Assembly (NCBI GenBank): GCA_031267935.1 | Contig: JAIRYD010000167.1 | Location: 1 to 34,236, forward strand | Length of the DNA: 34,236 nt | Source: Tannerella sp. | GTDB taxonomy: Bacteria; Bacteroidota; Bacteroidia; Bacteroidales; Tannerellaceae | Reading direction: 5' to 3' | Shown: in pieces, positions 25,699-33,924 of the stretch | Position numbering within the stretch: position 1 is the stretch's first letter | Layout: each line of letters starts with the position of its first letter | Program-made: the position numbers and the translations under genes | Notes under the pieces: model-generated | Told to the model about the DNA's origin: nothing | Seen by the model: only the letters and a program-made list of their open reading frames with translations | Database searches by the model: none

Positions 25699-27384
25699 AT
25701 GCTGAAATCCCTGTCCATAAAAAATTTTATCCTGATAGACAAACTGGATATCCGCTTCGAAGACGGTTTTTCCGTCCTGACAGGCGAAACGGGCGCCGGA
25801 AAGTCCATCATTCTGGGTGCGCTGGCGCTGGTGCTCGGACAGCGGGCCGACAGCAAAAGCATCCACGACGGCTCGGACAAGTGCGCGGTCGAAGCTGTCT
25901 TCGACATCTCGGCATATCCGCTGAAAACGTTCTTCTCGGAAAACGACCTTGAATACGACCCGCAGCACTGCATCCTGCGCCGCGAAATTCTCCACTCGGG
26001 CAAGTCGCGCGCCTTTGTGAACGATTCGCCTGTCCAGTTGAATATTCTCAAACTGCTTGGCGACAGATTGATCGACGTCCATTCGCAACATCAGAATCTC
26101 CTGCTCGCAGATACGCATTTCCAACTGAACGTGGTAGACGTGATGGCCGGTACGGCCGCGCTGCTGCACGAGTACGGAGCGGAATACGACCGTTACCTCG
26201 CCATCACGAGTGAACTGAACGGGCTGACGGAAAAAATGCAGCGGACGAAGGCGGAAGAAGATTATGTCCGCTATCAGTCCGAAGAACTGAATGCCGCCCG
26301 TCTGACCGACGGCGAACAGACCGATCTGGAACAGGAACTGGGCACACTCTCGCACGCGGAAGAAATCAAAAACGCCCTCTACAAGGTCGCCGCGCTGCTC
26401 AACGGCGACGAACCGTGTGCCGTGCAGATGATCAGAGAATCGTGCGCCACGATGGACTCACTCGCCCCTCATTTTCCCCGGGCCGGCGCATTTGCGGAAC
26501 GCCTGCGTACCGCCTTCATCGACCTCAATGACCTTGCCCTCGAGACGGACGTCCTGAAAGACGACATCGAATTTAACCCCGAACGCCTCGAATGGGTCAA
26601 CAGACGCCTGAACACGCTCTATGCCCTGCAACAGAAACACCACGTCTCGTCGGTCGAAGCGCTCATCGCCTGCCGGAATGCGTTCGACAGGCAGTTGCAA
26701 CTCATCGACTCGTTCGACGAAGAGATTGCCGCGCTGACAAAACGACAGACCGAATCGCACCGGGCAGTGCTGGACAAGGCACACGAAATCAGCCTGAAGC
26801 GCAAGGCGACAGCCGAAGACATCGAACAGCAGATCGTCCGGCGGATGGTGATGCTCGGAATGCCCCACACGCGCTTCGGTATCGAATTTACCGACAGGCC
26901 GCAACCGACTTCCGACGGCATGGACGAAGTCGGCTTCCTCTTCGCCGCCAACAAGAACGAACCGCTGAAACCTGTCGCACGCACGGCCTCCGGCGGCGAA
27001 ATATCGCGGCTCATGCTATGTGTCAAGGCCATGATTGCCGGATATGCGGCGTTGCCGGCGATTATTTTCGACGAAATAGATACCGGCACGTCGGGCGAAA
27101 TCGCCGACAGAATGGCCGGCATCATGCAGGATCTGGGACAGAAGATGCAAGTCATCGCCATCACCCATCTTCCCCAGATCGCCGCGAAGGGGAAGGCACA
27201 CTATTTTGTCTACAAGGAAGACGGCGAAGACCGCACACACACGCGCATACGCTGCCTCGACATGCAGGAACGCGAACACGAAATCGCCCGCATGCTCAGT
27301 GGAGCCACGCGTACCGACGCCTCGTTTGCCAATGCCCGGGAACTGCTGCATGCCGCCGGAATCACAAACAACAACTCTCGATGA
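25699..27384 (+). CDS. recN: DNA repair protein RecN
   Basis: The 561-aa SMC-like ATPase acts in double-strand break repair. Walker A 'GETGAGKS' lies at 29-36, the ABC signature 'TASGGEISRLML' and Walker B 'AIIFDEIDTGTSG' near the C-terminus, with the helical coiled-coil arms between (about 150-370, e.g. 'LTEKMQRTKAEEDYVRYQSEE'). The C-terminal 'VIAITHLPQIAAKG' is the H-loop region. Length and order match the family. Its TGA overlaps the rlmB ATG. The position in the dnaN operon links it to replication and exonuclease genes. Confidence 0.97.
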   Translation: MLKSLSIKNFILIDKLDIRFEDGFSVLTGETGAGKSIILGALALVLGQRADSKSIHDGSDKCAVEAVFDISAYPLKTFFSENDLEYDPQHCILRREILHSGKSRAFVNDSPVQLNILKLLGDRLIDVHSQHQNLLLADTHFQLNVVDVMAGTAALLHEYGAEYDRYLAITSELNGLTEKMQRTKAEEDYVRYQSEELNAARLTDGEQTDLEQELGTLSHAEEIKNALYKVAALLNGDEPCAVQMIRESCATMDSLAPHFPRAGAFAERLRTAFIDLNDLALETDVLKDDIEFNPERLEWVNRRLNTLYALQQKHHVSSVEALIACRNAFDRQLQLIDSFDEEIAALTKRQTESHRAVLDKAHEISLKRKATAEDIEQQIVRRMVMLGMPHTRFGIEFTDRPQPTSDGMDEVGFLFAANKNEPLKPVARTASGGEISRLMLCVKAMIAGYAALPAIIFDEIDTGTSGEIADRMAGIMQDLGQKMQVIAITHLPQIAAKGKAHYFVYKEDGEDRTHTRIRCLDMQEREHEIARMLSGATRTDASFANARELLHAAGITNNNSR

Positions 27385-28151
27385 AAAACAACGACCTCAT
27401 ATTCGGCATCCGCGCCATCATGGAAGCCCTCCTGGCCGGCAGAGAAATAGACCGGCTGCTCGTAAAGAAAGACCTGCAGGGCGATCTCATCCGCGAACTC
27501 TATGCAGCCCTGAAAGAGCGGCACATACCCGTACAGCACGTCCCCGTCGAACGCCTCAACCGCATCACGCACGGAAACCACCAGGGGGTGATCGCCTTCG
27601 TTTCCGCCGTCGCCTACCACCGCCTCGACGACGTCGTACCCTTCGTCTACGAACAGGGACGCGACCCTTTCATCGTCCTCCTCGACGGCATTACCGACGT
27701 ACGCAATTTCGGCGCCATCGCCCGCACGTGCGAATGTGCCGGCGTCGACACCATCGTAATCCCGGCCAGGGGAAGCGTCTCCGTCAATGCCGATGCCGTG
27801 AAGACTTCGGCCGGCGCCCTGCATGTGATCCCCGTCTGCAAAGAACCTTCCATCCGCCAGTCTGTCCGGCTGCTCCGGGACAGCGGCATCGCCGTCTATG
27901 CCGCCAGCGAAAAAGCGTCGAAGAATTATACCGAAGTGGCGTATGACCGCCCCGTCGCCATCGTCACCGGCGCCGAAGATACCGGCGTAGCCCCGGAAAA
28001 CCTCCGTATCTGCGACGAGATCATAAAAATCCCGCAGTTCGGGACGATCGGCTCGCTGAACGTTTCCGTCGCCACCTCCGTCATCGTCTACGAATGCGTC
28101 CGGCAAAGAATGAAACAGAATATCCAATCATTAAATATCCACGAAAAATGA
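27381..28151 (+). CDS. rlmB: TrmH/SpoU family 23S rRNA 2'-O-methyltransferase (RlmB type)
   Basis: Starting at the ATG overlapping the recN stop, the product is 256 aa; the 519-aa track ORF extends back through recN in another frame. The N-terminal L30e-like substrate-binding domain begins '[17 protein letters not shown]' (about 1-80). The SPOUT knot methyltransferase domain follows, with motif 1 '[20 protein letters not shown]', motif 2 '[11 protein letters not shown]' and motif 3 '[18 protein letters not shown]', which bind S-adenosylmethionine. This fits RlmB, which methylates G2251 of E. coli 23S rRNA; the exact target in this species is inferred. Its TGA overlaps the ridA ATG. Confidence 0.93.
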   Translation: MKNNDLIFGIRAIMEALLAGREIDRLLVKKDLQGDLIRELYAALKERHIPVQHVPVERLNRITHGNHQGVIAFVSAVAYHRLDDVVPFVYEQGRDPFIVLLDGITDVRNFGAIARTCECAGVDTIVIPARGSVSVNADAVKTSAGALHVIPVCKEPSIRQSVRLLRDSGIAVYAASEKASKNYTEVAYDRPVAIVTGAEDTGVAPENLRICDEIIKIPQFGTIGSLNVSVATSVIVYECVRQRMKQNIQSLNIHEK

Positions 28152-28543
28152 AAAAAGTGATCAGTACAACACAGGCGCCTGCCGCCATCGGCCCGTACAG
28201 CCAGGCCATACAGGTCGGAAACATGCTTTTCGCATCCGGCCAGCTCGGGATAGACCCCGCTACGAACGACTTCGTCGAGGGTGGCGTCAAGGAACAGACC
28301 CGACAGGCTTTCCACAATATCCGCGCCATCCTCGGCGAAGCCGGATACACACTGCAGGACGTCGTCAAAGCGACCGTCTTCCTCGCCGACATGGCCGATT
28401 TTGCAGCGATGAACGAAGTGTATGCCGCCCAGTTCGACAGCGATTTCCCCGCCCGATCGGCCGTTGCCGTTCGCACCCTGCCCAAAAACGGGCTTGTGGA
28501 AATCGAGGTGATCGCGGCGCCGAGATTCAAAGGTGGTGTGTGA
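28148..28543 (+). CDS. ridA: RidA family enamine/imine deaminase
   Basis: From the ATG that overlaps the rlmB stop (28148), the product is 131 aa; the track start at 28094 lies inside rlmB. RidA hydrolyses reactive 2-aminoacrylate and related enamines to keto acids and ammonia. Typical motifs are '[19 protein letters not shown]', '[17 protein letters not shown]' and the active-site Arg in '[20 protein letters not shown]'. The length is normal and the trimeric cytoplasmic fold is expected. It is the last gene of the dnaN operon; beyond its stop there is a 462-bp gap with no clear terminator in the first 100 bp. Confidence 0.96.
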   Translation: MKKVISTTQAPAAIGPYSQAIQVGNMLFASGQLGIDPATNDFVEGGVKEQTRQAFHNIRAILGEAGYTLQDVVKATVFLADMADFAAMNEVYAAQFDSDFPARSAVAVRTLPKNGLVEIEVIAAPRFKGGV

Positions 28544-28567
28544 GAATCGGGAATCGTCTTTTTTTTA

Positions 28568-28579
28568 CCGGCGCGCCGG
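28568..28579. repeat. 12-bp GC palindrome ccggcgcgccgg
   Basis: A perfect 12-bp palindrome lies 25 bp after ridA, directly preceded by a T-rich stretch (tttttttta). Read on the minus strand it precedes an A-run, so it is a poor terminator on the plus strand. It may be a protein site or simple chance; its role is unknown. Confidence 0.4.
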
Positions 28580-28645
28580 CTGAGTGACGGTCCAAACATA
28601 AGTGCGCTAAAATGTCCGGTCTGTGCGATTTTTTTCATCGGACGC

Positions 28646-28674
28646 TTGTTGTTTGAAAAAAAAGTCTTATCTTG
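28646..28674 (+). promoter_or_regulatory. Possible promoter ahead of a candidate small RNA
   Basis: TTG at 28646-28648, a 19-bp spacer and TATCTTG at 28668-28674 resemble the Bacteroides TTTG-N19-TAnnTTTG pattern with one missing T in the -7 box. Transcription would start near 28681. It lies between ridA and a strong terminator. Confidence 0.35.
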
Positions 28675-28680
28675 CGCCGC

Positions 28681-28927
28681 AAAATGAGATAACAAAAAAA
28701 AGGATGATTCCGTACATGAAAAATATAAAAACGAAAAACACTTCATGCCGTCTCCACCCGCTTATATGTGAGCAAATGTTAATCGGGGGGGGGCATACCT
28801 CTTATGTTACAAGAGATTACGGAATAATATTTTTACATTTCGGAAGCGATTACGTACACAACGGTCGCTCCACAGGCAGAAACGGCGCTTTGCCCTGTCC
28901 ACACGACAGGGCGAAGCGCCGTTTTTT
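28681..28927 (+). ncRNA. Candidate small RNA or susC-leader transcript, unidentified
   Basis: This stretch has a promoter-like element just upstream and ends at a very strong intrinsic terminator (28881-28927), giving a possible transcript of about 250 nt. It includes a G9 run at 28785-28793. It does not match any RNA family I can name. The only open frame across it (ATG 28704 to TAA 28967) passes straight through the terminator stem and has no recognisable content, so a protein is unlikely. It accounts for most of the 28544-29005 gap. The alternative is a long leader or attenuator for the susC operon that begins further upstream. Support is structural only. Confidence 0.3.
28881..28927 (+). 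terminator. Strong intrinsic terminator upstream of susC
   Basis: Arms aacggcgctttgccctgtc and gacagggcgaagcgccgtt form a 19-bp stem with a single G-U pair and a 5-nt loop (cacac), followed by T6 including the stem end. It separates the ridA operon and candidate small RNA from susC 78 bp downstream. In the absence of an alternative pairing I can see, it is a plain terminator, not a proven attenuator. Confidence 0.93.
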
Positions 28928-28953
28928 ACATGTATGTCCGCGCACGATTACAC

Positions 28954-28980
28954 ATATAACTCAGTAAAAATATACTCAGT
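28954..28980 (+). repeat. Direct repeat in the susC upstream region
   Basis: atataactcagt (28954-28965) and atatactcagt (28970-28980) are near-identical and start 16 bp apart, 26 bp before the susC start codon. No TAnnTTTG element is visible between the terminator and susC, so these could be part of a non-standard promoter or operator. This is inference from spacing alone. Confidence 0.45.
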
Positions 28981-29005
28981 TTTTAACCATTAATTAATTC
29001 AATGT

Positions 29006-31984
29006 ATGAAAGAAAAAGCAAAATCAGAAAAAAACTTGTTCAGCCTTGTGCGAAGGGCAGGGGTCTTTACCCTGGTGATGAGTTTTTGCATGTCGACAGC
29101 ATTCGCACAAATGACGGTAAAAGGCAAGATTCTCGATGAAACGGGCGAAACCATCATTGGCGTCAACATCCTCGAGAAGGGAACCACGAACGGGACCGTG
29201 TCGGACACGGACGGTAATTATTCGCTTATCGTTCAGAACGGACAGCGGGCGACGCTCCAGTTTTCGTACGTAGGCTACAACACGCTGGAAGAAGACGTCA
29301 ACAGCCGCAGCGTGATCGACGTCACGCTGGCGCCCTCGGTAGTCAACCTGGGTGAAGTAGTGGCGATCGGCTACGGCACGCAGACGCGCCGTCAGATCAC
29401 CGGCTCGGTAGCCAACGTTTCGGAAGAAAACTTCAACAAGGGTATCACGCGCGACGCGGCAGACCTGCTGCAGGGCAAAGTGGCGGGTCTGACCATCACG
29501 AGCGGTTCGGGCGACGTCACGCGCGGCAGCCAGATTCGCCTGCGCGGTACCTCCACGCTGCAGAACGACCAGGGTCCGATGATCGTCATCGACGGCATTC
29601 CGGGCGGCGACATGTCGACCGTTTCGCCTTCGGACATCGAATCCATCTCCGTGCTGAAAGATGCTTCCTCGCAGGCCATCTACGGCTCGCGGGCGGCAGG
29701 CGGCGTCATACTGATTACGACCAAGCGCGGATCGGGTGTGAAAACGCAGATCACGTACGACGGGTATGCCTCGGCAGACTTTGTCTCCAACAAACCGCAT
29801 CTGCTGAACGCCACGGAATGGCGCGACATCAACCGGCAACTCGGTAACGACATTTCCAACATCGACCGCTTCGGCGCGGAAACCGACTGGCTGGGTGAAA
29901 TGCTCCGCACGGGATTTTCGCAGAATCATTCTCTGTCGATGTCCGGCGGAGGTTCGAAAAATACCTACCGCGCCTCGTACACCTACCTGGATCGCAACGG
30001 GATTGCCCGCGACAACTTCATCGAGCGACACAGCTTCCGGTTCCATTTCCAGCAGCGCGCCATCAACGACCGCCTGCGCATCGACATGACGGGCGCAGCC
30101 ACGCTGAGCAACATGCGCTTCCCCTTCCGCGACGACTTCATCCTTGCCTACAACCTGCCTCCGGTCTATCCCGTCAAGAACGCCGACGGCAGCTGGTATA
30201 CGGGCATGTTCGGACAATACGACCAGGGAAATCCGGTACAGAATCAGGAAGAAAACTACAACTTGATGAAAAACAACTATTTCTACGGCGCAGGAAACAT
30301 CCAGTTCGACATTGCGGAAGGACTGAACGCCAAGGTGCATCTCTACAAGAGCATGTTCAACGGCGACCAGAGCCAGTGGCACGCCCCGGGCAACTCGCGC
30401 GGACGCGGCGACAACGGCTATGCACGCCGGTTGGGACAGACGTGGGAACGCGACCTGATGGAATGGACGATCAACTACAACCGTGAGTTTAGCGACAAAC
30501 ACAAGGTAGACGCCATCGCCGGATATTCGTGGGAAAACGACATGTACCAGTCGCAGCAGTCGGTAGCCACCGATTTTGCCGTCAGTTCGATGGGCGCCAA
30601 CAACATCCAGAGCGGAAACCTGCTCAAGGTGGGCGACGTGACTTCGTCGAAGAACGAATACAAGCTCATCTCCTTCTTCGCGCGCGGACATTACAGCTAT
30701 GCCGACAAGTACATGGTAACGGCCACGGTGCGCCGCGACGGTTCGTCCAAGTTCGGGGCCAACAACAAGTGGGGTATCTTCCCGTCCGCTTCGGCGGCAT
30801 GGGGCATCACGCAGGAAGATTTTATGAAGGATGCGTCGTGGCTCAACGACCTCAAACTCCGCGTCGGCTACGGTATCACCGGTAACCAGGATGGCCTGCA
30901 ACCCTACAGGACACTCGAGCTGTACGAAGCCTACGGCACGTATTACGACAACGGCAGCCAGTCCATCGCATACCGCGTTTCGCAGAACGCCAATCCCGAC
31001 CTGAAATGGGAAGAAACGGCCATGTTCAACATCGGAATCGACTTCTCGCTCTTCAACGGACGCGTGGGTGGAACCGTCGAATGGTACGACAAGCGGACGA
31101 CGGACATGATCTACCGCTACAGGGTACCGACACCGACCTTCGTCTACGACCGCATCTATGCCAACGTGGGCGACATGCTCAACACGGGTATCGAACTGCT
31201 GCTGAACGTCGACGTCGTGCGCGGCAAAACGTTCAACTACAACACTTCGATCAATCTCGCGCACAACAGGAACGAAATCCTCCGCCTCTCGAACGACGTC
31301 TATACGACCGACCGCATCTACACCGGCGACCCGTGGATTCGCGGCGCATCGGGCGTCACCTCCCACGTGATCGAAGAAGGACGCCCCGTAGGACAGTTCT
31401 TCATGCTGAAAGTAAATGGACTGGACGAAAACGGCAAGTTCATCATCGAGGATATCAACGGCGACGGACAGTATACGGACGACGACCGCACATACGTGGG
31501 CAGCGCTCAGCCCAAACTGACGTTCGGATGGAACAATACGTTCGGATACAAGAACTGGGATGCCAGCTTCTTCATCCGCGGCACGATCGGCAACAAGGTG
31601 CTGAACAACCCCATAGCCGCATACGGCAACAACAACTACGTCGCCGGCGCCAATGCGATCATGAACGACAACATCCTGAAGTTTACCGAAAACTCCCGCG
31701 TATGCTCGTTCTTCCTCGAAGATGCCTCGTTTGCACGGCTCGACAACATGGCGATCGGCTACACATTCAATACGCAGAAAACAAACTGGCTGAACAGGGC
31801 GCGCATATACGTGGCTGCCCAAAACCTGTTTGTGCTCACCAGCTATAGCGGACTGGACCCCGAAGTCGAACTCTTCCGCGGCAATGCGACCGACGACGAC
31901 GCCGGCCTCTCGCCCGGTATCGAAGCGCGCAACTACTTCCCCAAAGCCCGTTCGTTTACGTTTGGCGTCAATTTAACTTTCTAA
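29006..31984 (+). CDS. SusC/RagA family TonB-dependent outer-membrane transporter
   Basis: The 992-aa protein should be a 22-stranded outer-membrane barrel importing a glycan or peptide with its SusD partner, powered by TonB. The signal peptide ends at about Ala34 ('SFCMSTAFA'). Next is the carboxypeptidase-regulatory-like domain (about 36-115, 'VKGKILDETGETIIGVNILE'), a TonB box region ('LGEVVAIGYGTQTRRQITG'), the plug ('LLQGKVAGLTITSGSGDVTR', 'RGTSTLQNDQGPMIVIDGIP', 'IYGSRAAGGVILITTKRG'), and the barrel ending in 'FTFGVNLTF' with a C-terminal Phe. There is no N-terminal STN domain, so direct anti-sigma signalling is unlikely. susD follows after 25 bp. No CAZyme, sigma/anti-sigma or HTCS regulator is next to it, so the substrate is unknown. 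Confidence 0.96.
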   Translation: MKEKAKSEKNLFSLVRRAGVFTLVMSFCMSTAFAQMTVKGKILDETGETIIGVNILEKGTTNGTVSDTDGNYSLIVQNGQRATLQFSYVGYNTLEEDVNSRSVIDVTLAPSVVNLGEVVAIGYGTQTRRQITGSVANVSEENFNKGITRDAADLLQGKVAGLTITSGSGDVTRGSQIRLRGTSTLQNDQGPMIVIDGIPGGDMSTVSPSDIESISVLKDASSQAIYGSRAAGGVILITTKRGSGVKTQITYDGYASADFVSNKPHLLNATEWRDINRQLGNDISNIDRFGAETDWLGEMLRTGFSQNHSLSMSGGGSKNTYRASYTYLDRNGIARDNFIERHSFRFHFQQRAINDRLRIDMTGAATLSNMRFPFRDDFILAYNLPPVYPVKNADGSWYTGMFGQYDQGNPVQNQEENYNLMKNNYFYGAGNIQFDIAEGLNAKVHLYKSMFNGDQSQWHAPGNSRGRGDNGYARRLGQTWERDLMEWTINYNREFSDKHKVDAIAGYSWENDMYQSQQSVATDFAVSSMGANNIQSGNLLKVGDVTSSKNEYKLISFFARGHYSYADKYMVTATVRRDGSSKFGANNKWGIFPSASAAWGITQEDFMKDASWLNDLKLRVGYGITGNQDGLQPYRTLELYEAYGTYYDNGSQSIAYRVSQNANPDLKWEETAMFNIGIDFSLFNGRVGGTVEWYDKRTTDMIYRYRVPTPTFVYDRIYANVGDMLNTGIELLLNVDVVRGKTFNYNTSINLAHNRNEILRLSNDVYTTDRIYTGDPWIRGASGVTSHVIEEGRPVGQFFMLKVNGLDENGKFIIEDINGDGQYTDDDRTYVGSAQPKLTFGWNNTFGYKNWDASFFIRGTIGNKVLNNPIAAYGNNNYVAGANAIMNDNILKFTENSRVCSFFLEDASFARLDNMAIGYTFNTQKTNWLNRARIYVAAQNLFVLTSYSGLDPEVELFRGNATDDDAGLSPGIEARNYFPKARSFTFGVNLTF

Positions 31985-32009
31985 CTTTATTAAAAAAAAT
32001 GAACAGACT

Positions 32010-33575
32010 ATGAAAAAGATAACAATAATACTGTTTACAGCGATCACTTCGGCTGTCCTCATGCCGTCGTGTACAAATCTGGACGAAAACGTGTATGACC
32101 GCCTGCCGGCAGACGACTTCGGCAGTACGGAAATAGAAGTGAAAGCCCTGATGGGCACGGTTTACAACACGCTGAAGACCTACTGGCCCAGCAACTTCAT
32201 GTATCTCTCCGAATGTGGAGGATCCATGGCGGTAAGCCCCACGCGTATCGGCGGCGACTGGTACGACGGCGGGCAGTATCGCGAAATGTACATGCACACG
32301 TGGACGGGCATGACGCAGGTCATACGCGACTCGTGGAGCGCCGCATCCACCGCCCTCGGCACATGTAACGCCACCATAGACGTACTGAAAAACTCGACCT
32401 TCATGACCGACGCCCAGAAAACCGAAAACATCGCCTCCATGCGCGGCATACGCGCCTTCTGGATCTACGCAATGATGGACAACTGGGGCAACATCCCGCT
32501 GGTCACCGACTATCAGGACAAGGAACTGCCCGCCAACCGTCCGCGTCAGGAAATATTCGACTGGCTGGTACAGGAAGTAAGCGAAATCGCCGAACAGTGC
32601 CCCGACGGAACATACGACAACTACGGCAAATTCACCAAAGGCGCCGCATGCTTCCTCCTCGCCAAACTGTATCTGAACGCCGAAGCATGGAAAGTAAGCG
32701 TATCGGGCAATGCCTGGCAGCAGTGCATCGCCGCATGCGACAGGGTGCTCGCCATGGGATACGTGCTCGAACCGAACTACAAAACCAACTTCGGCATCAG
32801 TGACCGCTCGCGCGAAGGCATACTCACGGTTTGCTTCAGCGAATCCGATACGCAAAACCGGAACCAGCTGATGCTGCGCACGCTCCACTATGCCGACAAT
32901 CTTTCGGACGGATCCAAGTACAGCGCATGGAACGGCGTCTGTGCACAGCCCGACTACGTGAAACTTTTCGACGCCGAAGACCCGCGCTACGAAACCACGT
33001 TCCGCATCGGTGAACGCCGCAACCTGGAAACGGGCGAAATACTGATGACAGGCTATGACGACCCGCTGATCTATACGGTAGACATGAGCCTCATCCCCGG
33101 TCGTGAATACGACGGCGGACCGTGGGCCGACGTCGTGCAGGAAGCCGGCGCCCGTTGCCAGAAATGGCCCTACTCCACCAGCCTGACAAACGCCATGGGC
33201 AACCATTTCCATATCTTCCGCCTGGCCGACATTTACCTGACTAAAGCCGAAGCCCTGCTCCGCTCGGGTGGCGACGCAGCCGAAGCAACACGACTGATAA
33301 ACGTCATCCGCGAAAGAGCCTACGGCAATACCGACCACAACCATGCCACCGTGGACCTGGCGAAAGTACAGCAGGAACGACGTTTCGAACTGGCCTGGGA
33401 AGCATGGTCGCGACAGGACGACATCCGCTTCGGCGATTTCGAAAAAGCCTACTGGTCGGCGTCCAACTGCCCGCGCAACACAAGCGAACACCTGCGGATC
33501 TACCCCATCTCGCAAACGGCATGGCAGACAAACCAGAACCTCGCACAGAACCCGGGCTATCCGTCATTTAACTGA
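32010..33575 (+). CDS. SusD/RagB family outer-membrane nutrient-binding lipoprotein
   Basis: The 521-aa lipoprotein has lipobox 'AVLMPSC' (Cys21) and should cap the SusC barrel on the cell surface, handing substrate to it. The N-terminal SusD-like part ('NLDENVYDRLPADDF', 'MRGIRAFWIYAMMDNWGNIP') and the C-terminal RagB/SusD part ('FRLADIYLTKAEALLRSGG', 'QQERRFELAWEAWSRQDDIRF', 'YPISQTAWQTNQNLAQNPGY') are canonical TPR-containing segments. Size is typical. The pair ends with a 350-bp gap containing hairpins, and convergent to it lies a fimbrillin-like gene. Substrate cannot be inferred. Confidence 0.96.
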   Translation: MKKITIILFTAITSAVLMPSCTNLDENVYDRLPADDFGSTEIEVKALMGTVYNTLKTYWPSNFMYLSECGGSMAVSPTRIGGDWYDGGQYREMYMHTWTGMTQVIRDSWSAASTALGTCNATIDVLKNSTFMTDAQKTENIASMRGIRAFWIYAMMDNWGNIPLVTDYQDKELPANRPRQEIFDWLVQEVSEIAEQCPDGTYDNYGKFTKGAACFLLAKLYLNAEAWKVSVSGNAWQQCIAACDRVLAMGYVLEPNYKTNFGISDRSREGILTVCFSESDTQNRNQLMLRTLHYADNLSDGSKYSAWNGVCAQPDYVKLFDAEDPRYETTFRIGERRNLETGEILMTGYDDPLIYTVDMSLIPGREYDGGPWADVVQEAGARCQKWPYSTSLTNAMGNHFHIFRLADIYLTKAEALLRSGGDAAEATRLINVIRERAYGNTDHNHATVDLAKVQQERRFELAWEAWSRQDDIRFGDFEKAYWSASNCPRNTSEHLRIYPISQTAWQTNQNLAQNPGYPSFN

Positions 33576-33581
33576 CAACCC

Positions 33582-33717
33582 GTGAAAAAGTGAAGAATGA
33601 AAAATTAAGAACCGCGGATTTCGAATTGCGACTGCGCAGCGAAATCGAAACAGTCGGGAAAACCGCATTCTTAATTTTTCATTCTTCTTTTCATGTTCAT
33701 TCTTCACTGTTTTTCAC
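33582..33717. repeat. Nested inverted repeat (136 bp) after susD
   Basis: The outer arms start gtgaaaaagtgaagaatga and, on the opposite strand, gtgaaaaacagtgaagaatg; both continue into gaatgaaaaattaagaa, with about 18 extra bases in the right arm. Inside is a second stem (gatttcg with cgaaatc) and a third (tgcg with cgca around actg). Transcribed, it would fold into one long hairpin 7 bp beyond the susD stop. It may act as a bidirectional transcription end or RNA stabiliser, or be a dispersed repeat; no transposase or target duplication is evident. Confidence 0.75.
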
Positions 33718-33844
33718 GCACCCTCCGATATAAAAAAGCGTGGCGTCGGGGCGACGAACAAACCGACGGAACTGACAAAATATATCCTTTCCTGTAAAAT
33801 CTCAAGGAAATCCCTAAAATCTCCGAATTCAAGGATTGCAAGGA

Positions 33845-33885
33845 GCTAAAAGCGGCGTTTACTAATCGTAAAAGTGCATTTTAGC
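33845..33885. repeat. Small nested hairpin between susD and the fimbrillin gene
   Basis: gctaaaa and ttttagc form the outer stem, and tttac and gtaaa form an inner stem with loop taatc, separated by symmetric 6-nt internal loops. It is 40 bp beyond the stop of the convergent fimbrillin-like gene and could help end transcription, though no long T-run follows. The rest of 33718-33924 shows no gene. Confidence 0.45.
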
Positions 33886-33924
33886 GACGAAGCGTCACGC
33901 AGAAGTCGGTTTTTAGAGGTTTTC

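Noticed and set aside
26592-28151. 519-aa ORF as the methyltransferase
   Set aside because: The first half is an out-of-frame reading of recN rich in Arg/His; the RlmB fold starts at 27381.
28623-28967. 114-aa plus-strand ORF before susC
   Set aside because: It runs through a 19-bp-stem intrinsic terminator and a G9 run, and shows no family motif or plausible start context.
29024-31822. 932-aa minus-strand ORF opposite susC
   Set aside because: Antisense shadow of susC; composition is rich in Val/Arg/His without domains.
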